NCBI RefSeq assembly: GCF_033843265.1
Contig: NZ_JAWXRD010000040.1
Span: 124,001-188,000, forward strand
Direction: 5' to 3'
DNA length: 64,000 nt
Source: Scandinavium lactucae
GTDB taxonomy: Bacteria; Pseudomonadota; Gammaproteobacteria; Enterobacterales; Enterobacteriaceae
Each line of letters opens with the position of its first letter. The first letter of the stretch is position 1. The notes beneath the pieces are model-generated. The model was not told the origin of the DNA. It was given only the letters and a program-made list of their open reading frames with translations, and made no database searches. Positions 58,188 through 64,000 of this stretch are shown here, piece by piece. The position numbers and the translations under genes were made by a program.

Positions 58188-58978
58188 TGAAAACGGTGCC
58201 TGTCTGGCTGATAGACGCATTCAGCGATCGTAACTTTGCCGGTAATCCGGCGGCAGTGTGCGCCCTTGAGCAGTGGCTGCCCGATGAACAGCTGCTGCAA
58301 ATGGCGCAGCAGCATAATCAATCGGAGACCGCATTTTTTATTCCAGCCAAAGGTGGCTTCGAGCTGCGTTGGTTTACCACCCGTCATGAGGTTAACCTGT
58401 GCGGGCACGCCACGCTCGCTACCGCGCATGTGATTTTCAATCATCTCGATTACCCGGATGCCCGCATACATTTTGATACCCTGTCCGGCAGGCTGACGGT
58501 CAGCCGGGAAGGCGATTGGCTGACGCTCAATTTCCCCGCCGGGCCAACGGTTGAACAGACCCCGCCCGCGGAAATGTTGGCCGCGTTGGGCATTACGCAA
58601 TATGTTCATGCGCGCAAAGGGCGGGCGTGGCTGATTGAGCTGGAAAATCGGGCGCAGGTTGAGGCGATAACCCCAAATATCAATGCCATGATACCGGTTG
58701 AGCACAAGGTGACGATCACCGCCAAAGGAACCGGTGATTATGATTTTGTCAGCCGCTTTTTCTCGCCGGGTGAAGCGGTATGGGAAGATCCGGTCACCGG
58801 CTCGGCGCACACGATGCTGATTCCGTACTGGAGTGAAAAACTCGGTAAAACGCAGATGCTGGCGCGTCAGGTTTCTGCCCGTGGTGGCGATGTGCGTGGT
58901 GAACTGCAGGGGAATCGCGTGCTGATGAGCGGTACGGCGGTGACCTGGATGCAGGGAAAGATTTTGCTGCGTCAGTAG
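58187..58978 (+). CDS. PhzF-family isomerase/epimerase (second copy)
   Basis: About 264 residues, roughly two-thirds identical by eye to the preceding protein, with the same HNQSETAFF glutamate loop and DPVTGSAHTM segment. ATG 58187 (MKTVPVWLIDAFSDRNF) follows AAGGAG by 8 bases; GTG 58184 is possible. The tandem pair looks like a local duplication with both copies intact. Confidence 0.88.
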   Translation: MKTVPVWLIDAFSDRNFAGNPAAVCALEQWLPDEQLLQMAQQHNQSETAFFIPAKGGFELRWFTTRHEVNLCGHATLATAHVIFNHLDYPDARIHFDTLSGRLTVSREGDWLTLNFPAGPTVEQTPPAEMLAALGITQYVHARKGRAWLIELENRAQVEAITPNINAMIPVEHKVTITAKGTGDYDFVSRFFSPGEAVWEDPVTGSAHTMLIPYWSEKLGKTQMLARQVSARGGDVRGELQGNRVLMSGTAVTWMQGKILLRQ

Positions 58979-58984
58979 GTCAAC

Positions 58985-59012
58985 ATGACAGCGGTGGGGT
59001 ACGCACTATACT
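58985..59012 (+). promoter_or_regulatory. Predicted sigma-70 promoter of gtrABC
   Basis: -35 ATGACA (58985-58990), a 16-base spacer and -10 TATACT (59007-59012), five of six matches each. It supports transcription starting near 59019, just upstream of the TTG start of gtrA. No GATC cluster is seen here, so the OxyR/Dam phase-variation switch of some phage gtr operons is not apparent. Confidence 0.5.
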
Positions 59013-59048
59013 TACCTGACGCTCTTCAGACCGTCTGGGTGGACACGT

Positions 59049-59453
59049 TTGGCATACCAACTTCTTCGCCGCCTCAATGCCGGGCTCGGGTCCGTCACGT
59101 TCTGGCGATATCTCTGCGTGGGCGTAGGGAATACCCTGGTCCACTGGACCATTTTTTTCCTGTTAACGATTGGCGCGCACCTGCATCAGGCCAGCGCTAA
59201 TCTGACTGCTTTTCTCTGTGCGGTGACCGTCAGTTTCTTTGCTAACGCTCGCTGGACATTTTCCAAACCGGCCTCCCCGGCGCGCTTTGTGCGCTATACC
59301 TTGTTTATGGCTTGCCTGGCCCTGGTGACGGGGTGGGCGGGGGAATGGCTCAGTTTCGCGCCGTTCCTGACCGTGGGGCTGTTCTCCGCACTCAGTCTGG
59401 TGATTGGCTATCTGTATGCTCATCATGTGGTCTTCAGGGATAAACAAGCATGA
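59049..59453 (+). CDS. gtrA: GtrA, bactoprenol-linked glucose flippase
   Basis: About 134-residue membrane protein with four helices, flipping glucose-bactoprenol phosphate across the inner membrane. The conserved VTVSFFANARWTF segment is present. I place the start at TTG 59049: no ATG or GTG is available upstream in frame, and GGTGGA lies six bases before it. It overlaps gtrB by four bases (ATGA). Confidence 0.82.
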   Translation: MAYQLLRRLNAGLGSVTFWRYLCVGVGNTLVHWTIFFLLTIGAHLHQASANLTAFLCAVTVSFFANARWTFSKPASPARFVRYTLFMACLALVTGWAGEWLSFAPFLTVGLFSALSLVIGYLYAHHVVFRDKQA

Positions 59454-60400
59454 GGCTCTCTCTTGTGGTGCCCGTTTATAACGAAGAAGCCAGTATCGAC
59501 GCTTTTTACGATGCGGTCAGAGCGCTGCCTGCGCAGGATTATCAGCTGGAAATCGTGTTTATTAACGATGGCAGCAAAGATGGCACCCAAAAGCGGATTA
59601 TCGCCCTCCAGCAGCATGACAGCCAGGTCAGGCTGATTAATCTCAGCCGTAACTTTGGTAAAGAGGCCGCGCTGTTTGCCGGGCTGGAATATGCTCAGGG
59701 CGAGGCGATGATCCCGATAGACGTGGATTTACAGGACCCGGTGGATCTTATCCCGCTGCTGGTGGAGAAGTGGCAGCAGGGCGCAGACATGGTGCTGGCC
59801 AAGCGCGTAGACCGACACAGCGATCGGCCCTTCAAGCGTTTTACCGCCCGGGGATATTATCTGCTGCATAACGTCCTGAGCCGCGAAAAAATCGAGGAGA
59901 ACGTTGGCGATTTTCGCCTGATGTCGCGCAGCACCGTGCGGCATATTCTGGATATGCCCGAGCGCACCTTGTTCATGAAAGGTCTGATGTCATGGGTGGG
60001 GGGCCGAGTCGCCATCGTGGAATACAGCCGTCCCGCCCGCACCTCCGGCAGCAGCAAATTCAACGGCTGGTCGTTATGGAATTTTGCGATGGACGGTATC
60101 ACCTCGTTTTCTACGCTGCCGCTGCGCGTCTGGACGTATCTCGGGATGATTATCGCCGCAGGTTCACTGCTGTATGGCGTCTGGATAATCATTGCCTACT
60201 GGCTATGGGGTAATTCGGTGGCGGGATATTCGTCAATTATGGTGGTTCTGCTGTTTTTAGGCGGCGTACAGTTGATTGGGATTGGCGTGCTGGGCGAATA
60301 CGTCGGGCGCATTTTCACCGAAACCAAAAGACGGCCCCGTTACATCATTGACAGTATTCTGCCCGAGCCTCCGCCCCGGCAGGATCCTCCGGACAGCTAA
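59450..60400 (+). CDS. gtrB: GtrB, bactoprenol glucosyltransferase
   Basis: 316-residue GT2-family enzyme that transfers glucose from UDP-glucose to bactoprenol phosphate. The N-terminal domain has VVPVYNEEASIDAF and the D-x-D-type DVDLQDPVDL; two C-terminal hydrophobic helices (about residues 227-250 and 265-285) anchor it. It is conserved among gtr cassettes whatever the serotype. Confidence 0.93.
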   Translation: MRLSLVVPVYNEEASIDAFYDAVRALPAQDYQLEIVFINDGSKDGTQKRIIALQQHDSQVRLINLSRNFGKEAALFAGLEYAQGEAMIPIDVDLQDPVDLIPLLVEKWQQGADMVLAKRVDRHSDRPFKRFTARGYYLLHNVLSREKIEENVGDFRLMSRSTVRHILDMPERTLFMKGLMSWVGGRVAIVEYSRPARTSGSSKFNGWSLWNFAMDGITSFSTLPLRVWTYLGMIIAAGSLLYGVWIIIAYWLWGNSVAGYSSIMVVLLFLGGVQLIGIGVLGEYVGRIFTETKRRPRYIIDSILPEPPPRQDPPDS

Positions 60401-60427
60401 ATCTCTTTAAATAAGGATGTGGTATCA

Positions 60428-61912
60428 ATGATGCCTACGCATGCCAGGAATCTTCTGCAGACGGTTTGTCTTTTCAGTCTGGTTTTTGCGCTTTTCATTA
60501 GCGTGCCGTTATGGACCAATAAGATCTATTACGGCGATGACTTTTTCCGTCTCTATAACGGGGACGGGACCATCTGGTTATCCAACGGACGGCCATTAAC
60601 CACGCTGCTGCATTATTTACTGGCGTTCAATACCACGCTTATTGATATATCACCGATCCCACTGCTAGCCGGATTAACCGCCCTCAGTTTCTCAGCGGCA
60701 TTATTTGTCTGTCGGTTACAGTCCGGCCTGCCGCCTGCGGGCATTATTCTGCTGTCGTTGGGGGTATTAGCCAATCCATTTCTGTCGCAGCCGATGCTCT
60801 ATATCTGGGATTCTTTCAGCATTTTGCTTGCCATTTCACTGGCGATGCTGGCGGCGATGTATTATCCGCGCAGCCTGTGGCGTGACATGGTGTACAGCGC
60901 CGGGTTGCTTTTGAGCATGCTGATGCTGTATCAGATTGCCATCAATCTATATCTGGCCTGCGTTGTTATCGTGGGCTATCGGCTGATATGCCTTCGCTTG
61001 CCACTGCTGCGTTTCCTGCTGATTAAGGCCGTGACGCTGGGGCTGGTGGTCCTGCTGTATAAATTCTTCATCGCCCCGGCACTGATTAATGACAATTACA
61101 GCCTGACGCAGAGCGAGTTTGTCCCTTCGCTGAGCCTGTTTATCACCGCGTTGCCGGACACGCTTGTCAACTTTTATGCGCTTATTCAGGCGGCATTTCC
61201 CGGCTGGAGAATGAGTTTTGTCTGGCTGCCAGGACTGGTGGCGGTGTTAGCGGTGCTGTATCAGACCGTTGAAATTCTGCGGGACAGGACGCGCACGCAG
61301 CGCATCCCGGCGGCGCTATTTTACCTGTTCGCGCCGGTTCTGATTGTGCTCTCTATTCCCGGCGTGTCGATTTTTCTCAAGGTTCCCTTATTTGCGCCCC
61401 GGGTGATGGCGTCTTTCAGCGCCTATACGCTATTTTGTATGCTGGTGATTTTTTCAGTCACGCCGCCACGACTGCGACTCGCGGTGGGGGCGGGATGGGG
61501 AATTGTTCTGCTCTATTCGGTGGTTTCTCTGACCACCGTGTTTAATACCCTGAACCGGGACCAGCAGTACCTCTCTTCGGTGATGTGGATGATTAAAGCA
61601 GACGTCGCCCGGGTGAAGGCGACGCAGGAGGTGAAAAATATTTCGTTTATCGGCACGCTGGTCATCGTTCCTGACACCGCCCATGCCCGCAATAATTTCC
61701 CGTTGGTTACCGAAATAAGACCGGCGATTTCAAAGTATACCTACCCTTATTTCCTGATGGAGAGAAGTACCGGTCTGAAAGCCATCCGGGCGGACGCGTC
61801 AATTGTCTACTTCCGGCCCGAAAAATATGTCTCTAAAAGCTGCGATTACACCCTGTACATGGTCAACTCAACCGCGGTGGTGAATTTTAATACCCTCTGT
61901 CAACCGAACTGA
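60428..61912 (+). CDS. Serotype-specific glucosyltransferase (GtrC/GtrIII class)
   Basis: 494-residue polytopic membrane protein with about ten hydrophobic helices in the first 400 residues and a periplasmic C-terminal tail with a few cysteines. It is the third gene of the gtr cassette and would transfer glucose from bactoprenol to O-antigen. The segment IYYGDDFFRLYNGDGTIWLSNGRPL resembles type-specific Gtr proteins. The ATG at 60428 has AAGGA 10 bases upstream. O-antigen linkage cannot be predicted from sequence. Confidence 0.8.
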   Translation: MMPTHARNLLQTVCLFSLVFALFISVPLWTNKIYYGDDFFRLYNGDGTIWLSNGRPLTTLLHYLLAFNTTLIDISPIPLLAGLTALSFSAALFVCRLQSGLPPAGIILLSLGVLANPFLSQPMLYIWDSFSILLAISLAMLAAMYYPRSLWRDMVYSAGLLLSMLMLYQIAINLYLACVVIVGYRLICLRLPLLRFLLIKAVTLGLVVLLYKFFIAPALINDNYSLTQSEFVPSLSLFITALPDTLVNFYALIQAAFPGWRMSFVWLPGLVAVLAVLYQTVEILRDRTRTQRIPAALFYLFAPVLIVLSIPGVSIFLKVPLFAPRVMASFSAYTLFCMLVIFSVTPPRLRLAVGAGWGIVLLYSVVSLTTVFNTLNRDQQYLSSVMWMIKADVARVKATQEVKNISFIGTLVIVPDTAHARNNFPLVTEIRPAISKYTYPYFLMERSTGLKAIRADASIVYFRPEKYVSKSCDYTLYMVNSTAVVNFNTLCQPN

Positions 61913-62785
61913 TCAGCATGCAGGCTGGGGTTGTTCGTTCAGCAGGCTAATAAACGCTTCGAGCTGGCGGGTCATGCCGCCGCGTCGCCACACCAGCCAG
62001 GTGGTCAGCCAGCGCCATTTCTCTGCCAGCGGCCAGGCATCGACCTGATGATGTCCGGGCATACTTTCCAGCATACTGCGGGGGATCATTGCCAGGCCTG
62101 CACCCGCAATCACGCAGGCCAGCATGCCGTGGTAAGACTCCATTTCATGAATGCGCCCCGGCGTGGCGCGATCGGCATGGAACCAGCTTTCAAAATGACG
62201 GCGGTATGAACAGTTGGCGCGAAATGCGTAAATACTGGTGCCGTTGACCTCACTGGCTCGCATCACAGGAGCATGACCTTTCGGGGTGACGATCATCATC
62301 TCTTCCTGGTACACCGGCACACCTTCCAGATTCGGATGCATCACCGGCCCGTCGACGAACGCCGCGCTTAACCGGCCTTCGGTCACCCCGTCAATCATGG
62401 TGCCTGACGGGCCAGTCGCCAGATCGAACTGAATCTTGGGATAACGCTGATTGTACAGCGCCAACGTCGGTGGAATGCGCACCGCGGCGGTACTTTCCAG
62501 AGAGCCCAACGAAAACAGCCCCTGAGGTTCATCGCCTGCCACCACCATTCGCGCCTCATCGACCAGGGCTAAGATCTGCTGGCTGTAACGCAGGAAACTG
62601 TGTCCGGCAGGGGATAAGCGCAGGCGCTGGTTTTCACGAATGAACAATTCCACCCCTAAATCCGCCTCCAGCTGGCGGATACGGGTTGTCAGATTCGAGG
62701 GTACGCGATGCACCTTTTGCGCGGCTTGGGTAATACTCCCGGTCTGGGCGACGGCGTTGAACATCTCGAGCTGGGTTAAGTCCAT
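61913..62785 (-). CDS. ptrR: PtrR (YneJ), LysR regulator of sad
   Basis: 290-residue LysR-type activator/repressor of sad and related putrescine/GABA catabolism genes. The N-terminal HTH (MDLTQLEMFNAVAQTGSITQ) and the effector domain match E. coli YneJ almost throughout. It is divergent from sad with a 105-bp intergenic region. Its stop abuts the gtr cassette stop (61912/61913), so the cassette was inserted right at the end of this gene. Confidence 0.94.
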   Translation of the reverse strand: MDLTQLEMFNAVAQTGSITQAAQKVHRVPSNLTTRIRQLEADLGVELFIRENQRLRLSPAGHSFLRYSQQILALVDEARMVVAGDEPQGLFSLGSLESTAAVRIPPTLALYNQRYPKIQFDLATGPSGTMIDGVTEGRLSAAFVDGPVMHPNLEGVPVYQEEMMIVTPKGHAPVMRASEVNGTSIYAFRANCSYRRHFESWFHADRATPGRIHEMESYHGMLACVIAGAGLAMIPRSMLESMPGHHQVDAWPLAEKWRWLTTWLVWRRGGMTRQLEAFISLLNEQPQPAC

Positions 62786-62890
62786 AGCATTCTCGTATCG
62801 TGAATGGAGTGGTTAATATTATTCATTTTCCATAAATAGCAGAGTGGGCCAGTATTAGGCAACAGCCTCAGTGAACAGAGAGAACAAATC

Positions 62891-64000
62891 ATGACATCAC
62901 CTGCAACTCACGCAATTTCCCTTAACCCCGCCACCGGTGAAACGCTATCGACCCTGGCATGGGCCACACAGGATGACGTTAATCAGGCCGTCGCCCTGGC
63001 AGACAGCGGTTTTCGTCAGTGGAAACGCCTGTCCGTCGCCGATCGCGCCGCTGCGCTGCGTAACGTGGGTAACGTTTTGCGTCTGCACGCGGAAGAGATG
63101 GCGCAGATGATCAGCCGTGAAATCGGCAAGCCGATTGTTCAGGCCCGCGGCGAAGTGACCAAATCAGCCAACCTGTGTGACTGGTACGCCCAGCAGGGTC
63201 CGGCGATGCTGTCGACGCAAGCCACCCAGGTCGAAAATAACAAAGCGGTGATTGAATACCGTCCTCTGGGCCCAATTATGGCGGTGATGCCGTGGAACTT
63301 TCCACTGTGGCAAGTCATGCGCGGCGCGGTGCCGATCCTGTTAGCGGGTAACAGTTACCTGCTGAAACATGCCCCGAACGTGATGGGTAGCGCGAAGCTG
63401 ATTGGCGATATCTTTAGTGAAGCGGGCATTCCTGCGGGCGTATTCGGCTGGGTGAATGCCACCAACGAGGGCGTTTCGCAGATGATTAACGACTCACGCA
63501 TCGCCGCCGTGACCCTGACCGGCAGTATGCGTGCCGGGAAAGCGATTGGTGCCCAGGCCGGAGCCGCGCTGAAAAAATGCGTGCTCGAACTGGGCGGTTC
63601 TGATCCGTTTATCGTGTTGAACGATGCCGATATAGATGAAGCGGTAAAAGCGGCGGTGATTGGCCGTTATCAGAATACCGGACAGGTCTGTGCGGCGGCG
63701 AAACGCTTTATCGTTGAAGCGGGCATTGCCGATGTGTTCACCGAGAAGTTCGTTGCGGCGGCCGCCAAACTGAAAATGGGCAATCCGCAGGACGAACAAA
63801 ACTATATCGGACCGATGGCGCGGTACGATCTGCGCGATGAACTGCATGAGCAGGTGACCGCCACGCTGGAAGAGGGCGCGACGCTGCTGCTCGGCGGGGA
63901 AAAGATTGCCGGGAAAGGGAACTACTATCCTGCGACGGTGTTGGGGAACGTCACGCCAGACATGACCGCGTTTCGTCAGGAGATGTTCGGCCCGGTGGCG
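62891..64000 (+). CDS. sad: Sad (YneI), succinate semialdehyde dehydrogenase (3' truncated)
   Basis: NAD(P)+-dependent aldehyde dehydrogenase that oxidises succinate semialdehyde to succinate in putrescine/GABA breakdown. The frame is open from ATG 62891 (MTSPATHAISLNPATGETLS) to the end of the window, about 370 of about 460 residues. The catalytic Cys lies in QNTGQVCAAAKRF and the general base Glu in LELGGSDPF. It is truncated by the window end, not mutated. It is divergent from its regulator PtrR. Confidence 0.95.
   Translation, partial: MTSPATHAISLNPATGETLSTLAWATQDDVNQAVALADSGFRQWKRLSVADRAAALRNVGNVLRLHAEEMAQMISREIGKPIVQARGEVTKSANLCDWYAQQGPAMLSTQATQVENNKAVIEYRPLGPIMAVMPWNFPLWQVMRGAVPILLAGNSYLLKHAPNVMGSAKLIGDIFSEAGIPAGVFGWVNATNEGVSQMINDSRIAAVTLTGSMRAGKAIGAQAGAALKKCVLELGGSDPFIVLNDADIDEAVKAAVIGRYQNTGQVCAAAKRFIVEAGIADVFTEKFVAAAAKLKMGNPQDEQNYIGPMARYDLRDELHEQVTATLEEGATLLLGGEKIAGKGNYYPATVLGNVTPDMTAFRQEMFGPVA

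Noticed and set aside
58985..59200. 71-residue frame just upstream of gtrA
   Set aside because: Its start codon lies in the predicted gtr promoter and its sequence has no family match; the gtrA frame from TTG 59049 is supported by homology.

Overview
The window is chromosomal DNA of a gamma-proteobacterium of the family Enterobacteriaceae. Gene order and protein sequences follow the Escherichia coli/Salmonella terminus region from mdtJI-ydgD-ydgU-asr, through ynfM-ynfL-mlc-ynfK-clcB, ynfE/dmsD, ynfD-ynfC-speG-ynfB-ynfA, rspA-rspB-ydfJ-ydfI-rspR-ydfG and dcp, mgtS, ydeE-eamA-marBAR-marC and sotB, to ptrR (yneJ)-sad. The osmU operon sits between clcB and dmsD, as I recall it in Salmonella. The extra blocks argue for a non-Escherichia genus (Enterobacter, Lelliottia, Kosakonia or Citrobacter-like), but I cannot fix the genus from sequence alone. 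I saw no rRNA, tRNA, CRISPR array, insertion sequence or prophage structural gene.

Layout. 1-5.4 kb: spermidine exporter MdtJI, serine protease YdgD, small protein YdgU, acid-shock Asr with an RstA box, an unrecognised lipoprotein/small-protein pair and an M32 carboxypeptidase. 5.4-11.1 kb: YnfM/YnfL, glucose regulator Mlc, dethiobiotin synthetase paralogue and ClcB. 11.2-14.7 kb: osmoprotectant ABC importer OsmVWXY. 15-18.1 kb: a DMSO/selenate reductase catalytic subunit next to chaperone DmsD, with the usual electron-transfer and anchor genes missing. 18.3-21.1 kb: YnfD, YnfC, SpeG, YnfB, YnfA. 21.2-29.6 kb: a sugar-acid catabolic block (transporter, RspA, RspB, YdfJ, YdfI, regulator RspR, YdfG) with four copies of a shared 12-bp motif at its promoters.

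29.9-37.9 kb: a tightly overlapping guaD-xdhA-xdhB-xdhC-dcp operon behind a textbook sigma-54 promoter with two upstream inverted repeats. It converts guanine to xanthine to urate and appears to have been inserted between ydfG and dcp. 38-39 kb: a small His-rich secreted protein, then the Mg2+-stress pair MgrR (sRNA) and MgtS (31 aa). 39.2-41.9 kb: a GlxA-type regulator divergent from a rhodanese, then a MetE-like methyltransferase behind a probable MetJ operator. 42-47.5 kb: urea-type ABC importer urtABCDE, also behind a sigma-54 promoter. 47.6-52.7 kb: Zur-controlled zinT, ydeE, eamA and the mar locus with its operators. 52.7-62 kb: accessory genes around sotB (LysR/carboxymuconolactone decarboxylase/tautomerase module, antibiotic-kinase homologue, HicAB toxin-antitoxin, tandem PhzF genes, gtrABC O-antigen glucosylation cassette). 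The window ends in ptrR and a truncated sad.

Two nitrogen-scavenging operons with sigma-54 promoters lie within about 12 kb of each other, a methionine-controlled methyltransferase lies just before the second, and dcp has been joined to the purine operon. These are the most distinctive features. I did not find a convincing wholly new system; the best leads are regulatory and operon-structure observations.
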